DNA of 47,398 bases from assembly GCF_036391795.1 (NCBI RefSeq), contig NZ_DASVZH010000186.1, forward strand, positions 1 to 47,398. Reading direction: 5' to 3'. This DNA is from Oryzihumus sp036391795 (GTDB lineage: Bacteria; Actinomycetota; Actinomycetes; Actinomycetales; Dermatophilaceae). Under the pieces are notes generated by a model. That model ran no database searches and had not been told where the DNA came from. It was given only the letters and a program-made list of their open reading frames with translations. The translations under genes and the position numbers were made by a program. Numbering within the stretch: the first letter of the stretch is position 1; every line of letters starts with the position of its first letter. Below are positions 1 to 7,770 of this stretch, in pieces.

Positions 1-290
1 CACAGCTGCGCCACCGCGAGACGGCGCTGGTCACGCTGGCCGGGGACGCCGCGACACCGCCACCGCTCGGCTACCCGCTGCCGTCCCCGGTGACGACCCC
101 CGCCGGCGCCCGCCGCCTGGCGGCCCACCTCGTGGCCGGGCTCCTGTCCACCCTGGCGGCCGAAACTCGCGGCGCCGCGGGCAACGAGCAGGCCCTGACC
201 GGCCTGGTCCGCTGGACGGCCGAGACCGCGGTCCTCGGCACCAGGTGGGGCTCGCCGCTCGCGGCCTTCCCCGGCCTGAGTGCGCCGTGA
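1..290 (+). CDS. DUF4439 ferritin-like protein, C-terminal part (5' truncated by window)
   Basis: The frame is open from base 3 to a TGA at 288-290 and gives the last 95 residues. The segment GYPLPSPVTTPAGARRLAAHL, followed near the end by an Ala/Arg-rich helix, a GTRWG turn and FPGL, is the usual tail of actinobacterial DUF4439 proteins, which adopt a ferritin-like four-helix fold of unknown function. No metal-ligand motif can be judged because the N-terminal part lies outside the window. Its stop overlaps the GTG start of the downstream kinase (GTGA), so the two are probably co-translated. Family assignment rests on recalled sequence pattern only. Confidence 0.7.
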   Translation, partial: QLRHRETALVTLAGDAATPPPLGYPLPSPVTTPAGARRLAAHLVAGLLSTLAAETRGAAGNEQALTGLVRWTAETAVLGTRWGSPLAAFPGLSAP

Positions 291-1207
291 GCGAGCTGGT
301 CCCCGACGCCTTCCGCGCGGCTGTCGCCGGGCGAGCGGCCGAGGGCGACGGGGCCGGCGGCCCGGGCGAGGACGGCGACCGGTGGCTCCGCCGGCTGCCC
401 CGGTTGGTCGGTGAGCTCCTGGAGCAGTGGCAGCTCGAGCCCGACGGGCCGAGCAGGCACGGGGTCTGCGCCCTCGTCGTCCCGGTGCGCCAGGCCCGCA
501 CCGAAGCCGTGCTCAAGGTGACCTGGCCCCACGACGAGGCCCGCTACGAGCACCTCGCCCTGCGGGCCTGGGACGGTGACGGCGCGGTCCGCCTGCTGGC
601 CGCCGACCCGGCCCGCTGGGGCCTCCTGCTCGAACGGCTGGACGCCGACCGCGACCTGCACAGCCGCCCGCTGGACGAGGCCTGCGCGGTCGCCGGTGAC
701 CTGCTCTCCCACCTCGACCGGCCCGCCCTGCCGCAGCTGCCCCGCCTCTCGGACTGGGCGCGGACGCTGGTGGCGCAGCTCCCGGCCGGCCCCGAGGGCA
801 TCCCCCGCCGGTTCGTGGAGCAGGCCCGGTCGCTGGCCACGGACCTGGCCCAGGAGACCACCACCGACGCACGGCTGGTGCACACCGACCTGCACTACGC
901 CAACGTGCTCGCCGCCGAGCGCACGCCGTGGCTGGCGATCGACCCCAAGCCGATGGCCGCCGACCCGGCATTCGCGGTCGCGCCGTTGCTGTGGAACCGC
1001 TGGGACGAGGTGGTCGCCAGCCACGACGCGCGCCGGCACCTGCGGCGTCGCCTGTCGCTGGTGTGCGAGCACGCCGGCCTCGACGAGGACCGCACCCGCG
1101 CGTGGACGCTGGTCCGTGAGGTCGAGCAGGCACGGTGGGCGGCTCGCTCCGACGACCCGGCGGGGCTGACCACCGCGGTGACGGTCATCAAGGCGATGGC
1201 CGACTAG
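287..1207 (+). CDS. Aminoglycoside/hydroxyurea phosphotransferase family kinase (APH(6)-like)
   Basis: A 306-residue protein of the streptomycin 6-kinase/hydroxyurea phosphotransferase branch of the APH fold. The catalytic loop HTDLHYAN is at residues 199-206, with the presumed base Asp201 and metal-binding Asn206. It is followed by the IDPKP metal-binding segment and the conserved LLWNRWDE stretch. I chose GTG 287 over the upstream ATG at 245 because GTG overlaps the stop of the preceding gene and gives the usual family N-terminus. Such chromosomal actinobacterial kinases often have no proven antibiotic role, so resistance should not be assumed. The gene converges on the DUF2891 gene and overlaps its 3' end by 4 bases. 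Confidence 0.85.
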   Translation: MSELVPDAFRAAVAGRAAEGDGAGGPGEDGDRWLRRLPRLVGELLEQWQLEPDGPSRHGVCALVVPVRQARTEAVLKVTWPHDEARYEHLALRAWDGDGAVRLLAADPARWGLLLERLDADRDLHSRPLDEACAVAGDLLSHLDRPALPQLPRLSDWARTLVAQLPAGPEGIPRRFVEQARSLATDLAQETTTDARLVHTDLHYANVLAAERTPWLAIDPKPMAADPAFAVAPLLWNRWDEVVASHDARRHLRRRLSLVCEHAGLDEDRTRAWTLVREVEQARWAARSDDPAGLTTAVTVIKAMAD

Positions 1208-2208
1208 GCCGGTCGGGCTCCCTCGGCCAGCAGGGCGAAGGAAACAAGCCAGTGCGTGGACATGAAGTCCCCGTTGATGATCTCCGCCTCGACCGCGCTC
1301 GCCTGGGTGTCGGCGGCGGCCAGCATCCGGGCCCGCCGGTCCGCGTCCGGGACCAGCGGGGCGAGCTCGCGCAGCTGCCAGGCGCGCGACAGGGCGAGCC
1401 CGAAGAGGTGCACCATCTGGCCGTCGGTCCGGTCGCGCACCTCCGGCACGGACAGCAGCGGGTCGCCGGCCGCCCCCAGCCCGGGCAGGAAGGCCTCCAG
1501 CCACGTCGACCGCTCCCCCGCGGGCAGGACGCGGCGCAGGAGGTCCGCCTCGCACAGTGCCGGGGAGAGGAAGTCGTTGCCGCTGGGCTCCCAGCACGCG
1601 GGGTAGGCCGTGTCGGCACCGAACCAGCCTCGCGCCGCGGCGGTGAGTGCGGCCACGACGTCGTCGCGGCCCAGCGCCGTGAACGCCTCGTGCATCAGGG
1701 CACACCCGAACGCGGTGTTGCTGTGCACGCCGTGCCGGACCGGGTGGGTCAGCCGGGGCAGCCAGGCGAGGACGAGGTCGGCGACCGCCTCGGCCAGCGG
1801 CGTGGTGGCCCGCGCCCAGGTGGTGGCGCGCGGGTGCGGGCAGTCGCGTGTGGCGGCGGCCAGCATCGCCGCCCACGCCCAGCCGTAGGGGCGCTCGAAC
1901 GAGGGACGTTGCCGCAGATAGGCCGCCTCCGCCGCGCCCGCTCCGGGTGCCAGCCGGTCGTCGAGGACAGCCGCCAGCGCCTCGGTGGTGGCCGGGTCGA
2001 GCGGCCCGGCGGCCCCGGAGAGCATCCGCACCGCCGACCACTGCATGTGCGTCGAGGAGTGCCAGTCCAGGCTGCCGTGGAACGCCGGGTGCAGCCGCTG
2101 CGGGGTGACGTCCACGTCGTCCGACCCCAGCGAGCTGTGCGCGGCGTTGTAGGGCCACGGGGTGTCCAGGACGCGCAGGATCGTCTGCGCCCAGTCGCCG
2201 GCACTCAT
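1204..2208 (-). CDS. DUF2891 family protein
   Basis: A 334-residue soluble protein, mostly helical, with the hallmarks of DUF2891: an early HPAFHGSLDWHSSTHMQW segment, repeated His/Trp-rich helices (RHGVHSNTAFG) and a C-terminal GDFMSTHWLVSFALL. The many paired aromatic and His residues resemble an alpha/alpha-barrel enzyme, but no activity is established. The ATG at 2208 overlaps the stop of the DUF979 gene (ATGA), so it is the third gene of a DUF969-DUF979-DUF2891 operon facing away from gntR. Context suggests a hydrolase or processing step linked to 5-oxoproline or pyroglutamyl compounds; that role is inferred only from position. Confidence 0.85.
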   Translation of the reverse strand: MSAGDWAQTILRVLDTPWPYNAAHSSLGSDDVDVTPQRLHPAFHGSLDWHSSTHMQWSAVRMLSGAAGPLDPATTEALAAVLDDRLAPGAGAAEAAYLRQRPSFERPYGWAWAAMLAAATRDCPHPRATTWARATTPLAEAVADLVLAWLPRLTHPVRHGVHSNTAFGCALMHEAFTALGRDDVVAALTAAARGWFGADTAYPACWEPSGNDFLSPALCEADLLRRVLPAGERSTWLEAFLPGLGAAGDPLLSVPEVRDRTDGQMVHLFGLALSRAWQLRELAPLVPDADRRARMLAAADTQASAVEAEIINGDFMSTHWLVSFALLAEGARPA

Positions 2209-3179
2209 CGCGGGAAGGCGAAGACGGCCATGACCGCGACGTTGCACGCCAGCAGCGGGATGGCGGTGGGCACCTGTGCCTTGATCGGGCCGTAGGTGTC
2301 CTTGAGCTCGAGCAGCGCGGCCGGGACGAGGTTGAAGTTGGCGGCCATGGGCGTGCACAGCGTGCCGCAGAAGCCGGCGAGCATGCCGACCGCGAAGACC
2401 ACCGCCGGCTGGCCGTGGAACTGCTGGACCAGCAGCGGCCAGCCGACCGCGGCGGTCATCACCGGGAAGGCGGCGAAGGCGTTGCCCATGATCATGGTGA
2501 ACAGCGCCATGCCCACGCAGTAGACGGTGACGGCGGCGATGAGAGAGCCCTTGGGCAGGATGCCGTCGGTGATGCCCTTGACCGCGTCGCCGACGCCGGC
2601 CGCCTGGAACAGCAGGCCCAAGGTGGCCAGGAACTGCGGCAGGATCGCGGCCCAGCCGATGTGCCCGAGCAGGCGGTCGCCCTCCCGGAACGGCACGGCG
2701 ACCGAACCGGGGCGGAACATCAGCATCGCGACCACGAGCGCGACCACGGCGGCGACGCCGAGGCCGATGACCGTGGCCGACCCCTTCTCCAGCAGCAGGC
2801 CGTCGCCGTACTTGACCTTGGCCAGCCATGCCCCGAAGACCACGGCCACCGCCGGGACGACGAGGGCGGGGATGAACAGCGTCGGCCCGAACCGGGTGGC
2901 CAGCCGCTCACGCTCGGCGTCGGTCGTGGTCCGCTCGGTGCCCTTGCGGGGCAGGCCGAAGCCGGCCAGGACGGCGAGGCCGATCACGGCCACGCCCTCG
3001 ACCCAGGCCGGGCCGGCCCCGGCGGTGACGGCGCTGCCGTAGACGAAGGTGAACGCCAGCAGCGCCCAGAACGCCGCGCTGGCGTGCCGCCGCGGCGCCT
3101 CGCGGTCGGTGAGCCGCACGACCGCGACCACCAGGAAGAAGAAGGCGACCAGCCAGTAGAACCACTCGACCTTGATCAT
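2205..3179 (-). CDS. DUF979 family membrane protein, probable half of a two-component permease
   Basis: A 324-residue polytopic membrane protein beginning MIKVEWFYWLVAFFFLVVAVVRL. It carries about nine hydrophobic segments and the DUF979 signature near the C-terminus (TMIMGNAFAAFPVM, GMLAGFCGTLCTPMAANFN). The start overlaps the stop of DUF969 (ATGA). DUF969 and DUF979 are known to travel as a pair, commonly beside pcp or pxpABC genes, and have been proposed to form a 5-oxoproline transporter. Location near pxpABC, with a shared operator, fits that here. Transport has not been shown from sequence; the duplicated DUF969/DUF979 architecture recalls two halves of an ion-transporter-superfamily permease. 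Confidence 0.87.
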   Translation of the reverse strand: MIKVEWFYWLVAFFFLVVAVVRLTDREAPRRHASAAFWALLAFTFVYGSAVTAGAGPAWVEGVAVIGLAVLAGFGLPRKGTERTTTDAERERLATRFGPTLFIPALVVPAVAVVFGAWLAKVKYGDGLLLEKGSATVIGLGVAAVVALVVAMLMFRPGSVAVPFREGDRLLGHIGWAAILPQFLATLGLLFQAAGVGDAVKGITDGILPKGSLIAAVTVYCVGMALFTMIMGNAFAAFPVMTAAVGWPLLVQQFHGQPAVVFAVGMLAGFCGTLCTPMAANFNLVPAALLELKDTYGPIKAQVPTAIPLLACNVAVMAVFAFPR

Positions 3180-3895
3180 CGACCTGCTCCCGTCGTGACG
3201 GCGTCGGCGTCGCTGGTGGGGGCGCCCACCCCGGTCATGCGCCCCAGGCTGCGGTCCAGCCAGAGCATCCGGGCGCCGTGGATGAGCAGCGCGCAGATGG
3301 CGGTGGGGATGGCCCACAGCGCCACCTGCAGCGCGTCGAGCTTGAGGTGGTAGGTCGTGTCGACGAACCCGGTGATCAGCAGGATCGACCCGACCGCGAC
3401 GAAGATGTCCTCGCCGAAGAACAGGCCCACGGTGTCCGCGGACGCGGCATACGAGCGGATCTTCTCCCGCATCGGCTCGCTGAGCGGGCCGTGGCGGCGC
3501 TCCGCGGCGGCCTCCGACATCGGCGCGACGATCGGCCGGACCGCCTGGGCCGGGCCGCCCACGGCCATGAGGCCCAGGGCGGCGGTGCCCTGCCGCACGA
3601 GCAGGTAGGCGGCGAGCAGCCGGCCCACGGTCATGCCGGCGAGCCGCGAGATCATCCGGCGGGCCTGGTGCTGCAGGCCGTAGCGCTCGATCAGGCCGAT
3701 CACCGGCAGCACCACGATGAAGACGGTCACCGAGCGGGAGCCGGCGAAGCCGGTGCCGAAGGTGTCGAGGATCTTCATCGGGGTCATGCCGGAGATGAGT
3801 CCGGCCGTCACGCCGGCGACGGTGACCACGAGCATCGCGTTGAGTCTGAGGGCGAAGCCGACGACGACGACGGCTACCGCGAGCAGCACCCACAT
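3176..3895 (-). CDS. DUF969 family membrane protein, partner of DUF979
   Basis: A 239-residue membrane protein starting MWVLLAVAVVVVGFALRLNAM. It contains the DUF969 hallmarks GFAGSRSVTVFIVVLPVIGLIERYGL, the RQGTAALGLMAVGGPAQAVRPIVAPM loop and GLFFGEDIFVAVGSILLI. The ATG at 3895 is preceded by a GAGGTG ribosome site seven bases upstream, which favours it over a longer start at 3946. It is the first gene of the DUF969-DUF979-DUF2891 unit. A promoter and a probable GntR operator lie just upstream. With DUF979 it probably imports 5-oxoproline or a related pyroglutamyl compound (family-context inference). Confidence 0.87.
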   Translation of the reverse strand: MWVLLAVAVVVVGFALRLNAMLVVTVAGVTAGLISGMTPMKILDTFGTGFAGSRSVTVFIVVLPVIGLIERYGLQHQARRMISRLAGMTVGRLLAAYLLVRQGTAALGLMAVGGPAQAVRPIVAPMSEAAAERRHGPLSEPMREKIRSYAASADTVGLFFGEDIFVAVGSILLITGFVDTTYHLKLDALQVALWAIPTAICALLIHGARMLWLDRSLGRMTGVGAPTSDADAVTTGAGR

Positions 3896-3961
3896 GGGCA
3901 GCACCTCGGGTTTCGGGTCAGCAGGAGCGTCCCCCTGCGGACGCACCCTTGATGGCCCGCC

Positions 3962-3991
3962 ACCCTAGGAGTCGTTCAACAATCGCCACAA
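3962..3991 (-). promoter_or_regulatory. Promoter of DUF969 operon with GntR operator candidate
   Basis: On the minus strand TTGTGG (3986-3991) and TAGGGT (3962-3967) are separated by 18 bases and form a plausible -35/-10 pair. The spacer contains 3971-3984, plus strand GTCGTTCAACAATC, which matches 12 of 14 positions of a site in front of pxpA. The half-palindromic core GTT-n-AAC is typical of GntR/FCD regulators. Occupancy would block RNA polymerase. Binding by the adjacent GntR protein is inferred. Confidence 0.6.
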
Positions 3992-4010
3992 GGGGCACAG
4001 CCGACATTTC

Positions 4011-4715
4011 TCATGATCCGGAGAAATGGGACGCGTAGAGCTCGAGCAGGTGCGCCTCCGAGCCGAGCAGGTACTCCTCCAGCGCCACCGCGGCCCGGAC
4101 CACCTCGCCGGCCGTCACGAGGTCGGCGATGCGCGCGTTGGCCTCCACGTAGCGCCCGTGCACCGAGCGGGGGTCGGCGACCACCACGAACAGCAGCCGC
4201 ATCTCGGTCAGGATCGTGCGCAGGGTCCGGTCGAGCACCTCGTTGCCCGCCAGCGCGGCCAGGGCCAGGTGGAAGCGCCCGTTGGCGGTGCCGACGGCCT
4301 CGTAGTCGCCCCGCCGCGCCGCCACCCGGCCCTCCGCGGCAGCCTCCTCGACCTGGCCCACTGCTGCCGTCCAGCGGCGTTGCGCGACAAGCCGATCCGC
4401 GGTCTCCAGCGTGTCGACGCCTGCGCGGGCCACGGCCGCCTCCCGTACGGCGCCGACCTCGAGCAGCCGGCGGGTCTGGTAGAGCTGGCGCGCCTCCTCC
4501 AGCGACAGGTTGCGCACGAAAACCCCCCGGTTGGGCTCGTGCTCCACGACGTGCTCGTGCCCCAGCAGCCGGAACGCCTCCCGCAGGGTGTTGCGACTGA
4601 CCTGCAGGCGGGCGCCCAGGCCGGCCTCGTCAAGCCGCTCGCCCGGGCGCAGCTCTCCCTCGAGGACGGCGGCGCGCAGGCGGTCGGCGGCACGGGACGC
4701 GGCGGACTCAGCCAT
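4011..4715 (-). CDS. GntR family transcriptional regulator, FCD (FadR) subfamily
   Basis: A 234-residue regulator. Residues about 8-70 form a winged helix (DRLRAAVLEGELRPGERLDEAGLGARLQVSRNTLREAFRLLGHEHVVEHEPNRGVFV), and the rest is an all-helical FCD effector domain with conserved Asp/His positions (NGRFHLALAALAGN) that often bind a metal and a small acid. The ATG at 4715 has AGGAG nine bases upstream. The gene is divergent from pxpA and upstream of the DUF969 operon. Both flanking promoters carry a shared GTYGTTSAACAATC element, so it is probably the local repressor responding to 5-oxoproline or a metabolite. The ligand is inferred. Confidence 0.88.
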   Translation of the reverse strand: MAESAASRAADRLRAAVLEGELRPGERLDEAGLGARLQVSRNTLREAFRLLGHEHVVEHEPNRGVFVRNLSLEEARQLYQTRRLLEVGAVREAAVARAGVDTLETADRLVAQRRWTAAVGQVEEAAAEGRVAARRGDYEAVGTANGRFHLALAALAGNEVLDRTLRTILTEMRLLFVVVADPRSVHGRYVEANARIADLVTAGEVVRAAVALEEYLLGSEAHLLELYASHFSGS

Positions 4716-4736
4716 CTCAGCTCCTGGGGTCGCACC

Positions 4737-4773
4737 TTGACACGGTGACGGGTTGTTGAACAATCTGGCGACA
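4737..4773 (+). promoter_or_regulatory. pxpA promoter, leaderless start, and GntR operator
   Basis: A perfect -35 TTGACA (4737-4742) and a -10-like AACAAT (4759-4764, 16-base spacing) would place transcription initiation at or next to the ATG at 4773, which has no ribosome site in front of it. The transcript is therefore probably leaderless. The palindrome TTGTT-G-AACAA (4753-4763), within GTTGTTGAACAATC (4752-4765), overlaps the -10 and matches the element in front of DUF969. This is the likely GntR operator. Confidence 0.6.
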
Positions 4774-5546
4774 TGGTGGACCAGAGGAGCGTGGATCTCA
4801 ACGCCGACGTCGGCGAGTCGTTCGGCCGCTGGGAGCTCGGCGACGACGACGCCCTGCTGCACCTGGTCACCTCGGCCAACGTCGCCTGCGGGTTCCACGC
4901 CGGCGACCCGGCGACCCTCGTGGCCACGTGCTCGACCGCCGCCGAGCGCGGGGTGGCCGTGGGCGCGCAGGTGGGTTACGCCGACCTCGGCGGCTTCGGC
5001 CGGCGGTTCATCGACATGGCGCCCGAGGAGCTCTACGCCGACGTGCTCTACCAGCTCGGCGCCCTCGACGGCATCGCGCGCAGCCACGGGACGGCCGTCT
5101 CCTACGTCAAGCCGCACGGGGCGCTCTACAACGCCGTCGTCCACCACGAGGAGCAGGCCGCCGCCGTGGTCCGGGCGGTCGCCGCCTACGACCCCGCCCT
5201 GCCGCTGCTCGGCCTGCCCGGCTCTGTGCTGCTCGCCGCGGCCGCCGCGCGCGGGCTGCGCACCGTGCGCGAGGCGTTCGCCGACCGCGCCTACACCCCC
5301 GCCGGCACCCTGGTCTCCCGCCGCGAGCCCGGCGCCGTGATCCACGACCCCGCCGTCGTCGCCGAGCGCGTCGTGCGCATGGTCACCCTCGGCGAGGTCG
5401 AGGCGGTCGACGGCTCGGTCGTCACCCTCGAGGTCGACTCCGTGTGCGTCCACGGCGACTCCCCCGGCGCCGTGACCATCGCCCGGGCGGTCCGCGAGCG
5501 CCTCGACGCCGCCGGCGTGACCCTGCGCGCGTTCACCGGCGGCTGA
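4773..5546 (+). CDS. pxpA: 5-oxoprolinase subunit A (LamB/YcsF family)
   Basis: PxpA acts with PxpB and PxpC in the ATP-dependent opening of 5-oxoproline to L-glutamate. The 257-residue protein has the family blocks VDLNADVGESFG near the start, TSANVACGFHAGDP, GAQVGYADLGGFGRR and YVKPHGALYN, and covers the normal full length. ATG 4773 is taken as the start although no ribosome site precedes it; the promoter geometry fits a leaderless message. A GTG at 4791 would begin directly at the conserved VDLNADVGE block, but its AGAGGAG is only one base away, too close to act as a ribosome site. It is the first gene of a tight pxpABC operon. Confidence 0.95.
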   Translation: MVDQRSVDLNADVGESFGRWELGDDDALLHLVTSANVACGFHAGDPATLVATCSTAAERGVAVGAQVGYADLGGFGRRFIDMAPEELYADVLYQLGALDGIARSHGTAVSYVKPHGALYNAVVHHEEQAAAVVRAVAAYDPALPLLGLPGSVLLAAAAARGLRTVREAFADRAYTPAGTLVSRREPGAVIHDPAVVAERVVRMVTLGEVEAVDGSVVTLEVDSVCVHGDSPGAVTIARAVRERLDAAGVTLRAFTGG

Positions 5547-5547
5547 C

Positions 5548-6168
5548 GTGCGCTTCCTGCCGTGCGGCCTGGGCGCGGTCCTCGTCGAGCTCGACGACGC
5601 CGCCACGCGACGCCGTCTGGACGCGGCGCTGCGTGCCCACCCCCTCGCCGGCGTGCGGGAGCACGTGCCCGCCGCCAGGACCGTGCTGCTCGTGCTCGAG
5701 CCCGGCGCCGACGCCCGCGCGGTCACGGCCCGGGTGCGCTCCCTGCCCCTGGCCGAGGACACCCACGCCGGCGACGAGGCCGAGCCGCTCGAGGTGCCGG
5801 TGCGCTACGACGGCGAGGACCTCGCGGAGGTGGCCGCCACGCTCGGGATGTCACCCACGGAGGTGGTCACCCGGCATACCGGGCAGGTCTGGACCGTCGA
5901 GTTCTGTGGTTTTGCACCGGGATTCGGCTACCTCACCGGCGAGGCCGATGATCTCGCCGTCCCCCGGCGCCGCGACCCCCGGCCGCGCATCCCGGCCGGC
6001 GCGGTGGCACTGGCGGACCAGTACACCGGCGTCTACCCCCGCTCCTCCCCCGGCGGCTGGCAGCTCATCGGCACCACCTCGGTGGCCATGTGGGACACCA
6101 CCCGGCCGACGCCCGCCCTGCTCACGCCCGGCACGACGGTGCGCTTCGTCGACGAGGGCCGCGCATGA
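5548..6168 (+). CDS. pxpB: 5-oxoprolinase subunit B (KipI family)
   Basis: A 206-residue protein with the KipI/carboxyltransferase subdomain signature: VPVRYDGEDLAEVA, VWTVEFCGFAPGFGYLTG, VPRRRDPRPRIPAGAVALADQYTGVYPRSSPGGWQLIG. These blocks are diagnostic of PxpB, which pairs with PxpC to form the cyclophilin-like catalytic unit for 5-oxoproline cleavage. The GTG at 5548 starts one base after the pxpA stop, so translation is coupled. The length and all blocks are intact. Confidence 0.94.
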   Translation: MRFLPCGLGAVLVELDDAATRRRLDAALRAHPLAGVREHVPAARTVLLVLEPGADARAVTARVRSLPLAEDTHAGDEAEPLEVPVRYDGEDLAEVAATLGMSPTEVVTRHTGQVWTVEFCGFAPGFGYLTGEADDLAVPRRRDPRPRIPAGAVALADQYTGVYPRSSPGGWQLIGTTSVAMWDTTRPTPALLTPGTTVRFVDEGRA

Positions 6169-7052
6169 GCCGCCGCGCCCTGACCGTCGAGCGGGTCGGC
6201 CCGCTGGCCCTGCTGCAGGACCTCGGCCGCCCGGGGCACGCCCACCTCGGCGTCAGCCCCAGCGGCGCTGCCGACCGCGGGTCGCTGCGCACGGCGAACC
6301 GGCTCGTGGGCAACGTCGACGGCGCCCTGGCCGTCGAGGTGCTCGCCGGCGGCCTCGCCCTGCGCGCGACCGCCGACGTCACCGTCGCGGTCACCGGAGC
6401 GCCGCTGCTGGTCCAGGTGGACGACCGCGCGGTGGACTTCTGCGCCCCCGCCTTCGTCCCGGCCGGGTCGCTGCTGCGCCTCGGTATGCCGGCCACGGGC
6501 CTGCGCAGCTACCTCGCCGTCCGGGGCGGGCTCGCGGCGGAGCAGGTGTTCGGCAGTGGCAGTCGCGACACCCTCTCCGGCATCGGCCCGGAGCCGCTGG
6601 CCGTGGGCTCGGCGCTGCACGTCGCCGACGCCGCTCCCGTGGCGGCCCTGCGCAGCTCGGACGTGCCGCGGCTGCACGGCGCCAGCCCCGGCGGCCTCGT
6701 GGTCCGCGCCGTGCCCGGGCCCCGCGACGACTGGTTCGGGCCCCCCGGCGCCCGCGTCCTGACCGGCGTCTGCTGGACGGTCACCGGTGACAGCGACCGC
6801 GTCGGCGTGCGCCTGTCCGGACCGGTGCTCGAACGGCACCGGCACGAGGAGCTGGCCAGCGAGGGGGTGCTGCGCGGCGCCGTGCAGGTGCCGCCCTCCG
6901 GGCAGCCGCTGGTGTTCCTCGCCGACCACCCGACGACCGGCGGCTACCCGGTGGTCGCCGTGGTGTTCGAGGAGGACTGCGACCTGCTGGCCCAGGCCCG
7001 CCCGGGCGAGAGCGTCCGGGTCGAGCTGGTGCGCGGGCCCGAGCTCGGCTGA
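6165..7052 (+). CDS. pxpC: 5-oxoprolinase subunit C (biotin-dependent carboxyltransferase-like, KipA family)
   Basis: A 295-residue protein with the PxpC/KipA blocks LTVERVGPLALLQDLGRPGHAHLGVSPSGAADRGSLRTANRLVGN, then SYLAVRGGL with a GSRDTLSGIG loop, and near the end PPSGQPLVFLADHPTTGGYPVVAVV. It completes the PxpABC 5-oxoprolinase. The ATG at 6165 overlaps the pxpB stop (ATGA). No frameshift or gap is seen. It is the last gene of the operon; a convergent response regulator gene ends 35 bases downstream. Confidence 0.94.
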   Translation: MSRRALTVERVGPLALLQDLGRPGHAHLGVSPSGAADRGSLRTANRLVGNVDGALAVEVLAGGLALRATADVTVAVTGAPLLVQVDDRAVDFCAPAFVPAGSLLRLGMPATGLRSYLAVRGGLAAEQVFGSGSRDTLSGIGPEPLAVGSALHVADAAPVAALRSSDVPRLHGASPGGLVVRAVPGPRDDWFGPPGARVLTGVCWTVTGDSDRVGVRLSGPVLERHRHEELASEGVLRGAVQVPPSGQPLVFLADHPTTGGYPVVAVVFEEDCDLLAQARPGESVRVELVRGPELG

Positions 7053-7086
7053 CCGTCGCGGCCGGCAGACCAACCCGACACCCGGG

Positions 7087-7770
7087 TCAACCTCCCCAGC
7101 GGTACTCCACCTCGGGACGTCCCGGCCCGGCATAGCGCGACCGGCGCAGCGCGAGCCCGCTGTCGCCGAGGTGCTCCAGGTAGCGGCGTGCCGTCACCCG
7201 CGACATGCCCAGGCGCTCGGCGACCTCGCTGGCCGACGCCCCGGACGGCGACTCCCGCAGCACCCGCGCCACCTCGGCCAGTGACTCCCCGGCGATGCCC
7301 TTGGGCAGGTGGGCCGGGCCTCCGGCGCGCAGGCCGCCGAGCATCTGGTCGAGGTCGTGCTGCGTGGCCAGCGACCCGGCCGTGTCGACGTGGCTGCGGT
7401 AGTCCCGGTACCGCTCGAGCCGCTCGCGCAGGGAGGCGAAGGCGAACGGCTTGAGCAGGTACTGCACCACGCCCATCGAGACGGCGTTGCGGACCGTCGG
7501 CAGGTCGCGGGCGGACGTGACCGCGATGACGTCGGCCCGGTGGCCGGCGGCCCGCATGGCCCGGACGACGTCGAGCCCGGCGATGTCGGGCAGGTGCATG
7601 TCGAGCAGCACCAGGTCCACCGGCCGGTCGCCCAGCACCTGCAACGCGGCCTGGCCGGTCCGCGCGGTGCCCACCACGACGAACCCCGGCACGCGGCCGA
7701 CGTAGGTGGTGTGGGCATCGGCGGCCACCTGCTCGTCCTCGACCACCAGCACCCGCAGATCGGCACTCAC
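7087..7770 (-). CDS. Response regulator, CitB/DcuR family
   Basis: A 227-residue two-component response regulator. The N-terminal receiver has the acidic pair in VLVVEDEQ (Glu11, Asp12), phospho-acceptor Asp57 in LVLLDMHLPD, Thr85 and Lys107 in YLLKPF. The C-terminal third is a helix-turn-helix (ASASEVAERLGMSRVTARRYLEHL) as in CitB/DpiA/DcuR regulators of citrate and C4-dicarboxylate metabolism. Its start overlaps the stop of the kinase gene by 4 bases. The likely target is the divergent dctA gene immediately beyond the kinase. Confidence 0.93.
   Translation of the reverse strand: MSADLRVLVVEDEQVAADAHTTYVGRVPGFVVVGTARTGQAALQVLGDRPVDLVLLDMHLPDIAGLDVVRAMRAAGHRADVIAVTSARDLPTVRNAVSMGVVQYLLKPFAFASLRERLERYRDYRSHVDTAGSLATQHDLDQMLGGLRAGGPAHLPKGIAGESLAEVARVLRESPSGASASEVAERLGMSRVTARRYLEHLGDSGLALRRSRYAGPGRPEVEYRWGG

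Noticed and set aside
287..1207. Acquired antibiotic-resistance gene
   Set aside because: The kinase fold is clear, but base composition and tight coupling to a DUF4439 gene look native; resistance cannot be claimed.
71..2158. Long antisense open frame over the kinase and DUF2891 genes
   Set aside because: It is rich in Arg/Pro/Gly with no recognisable domain, and arises from high GC content opposite two well-supported genes.
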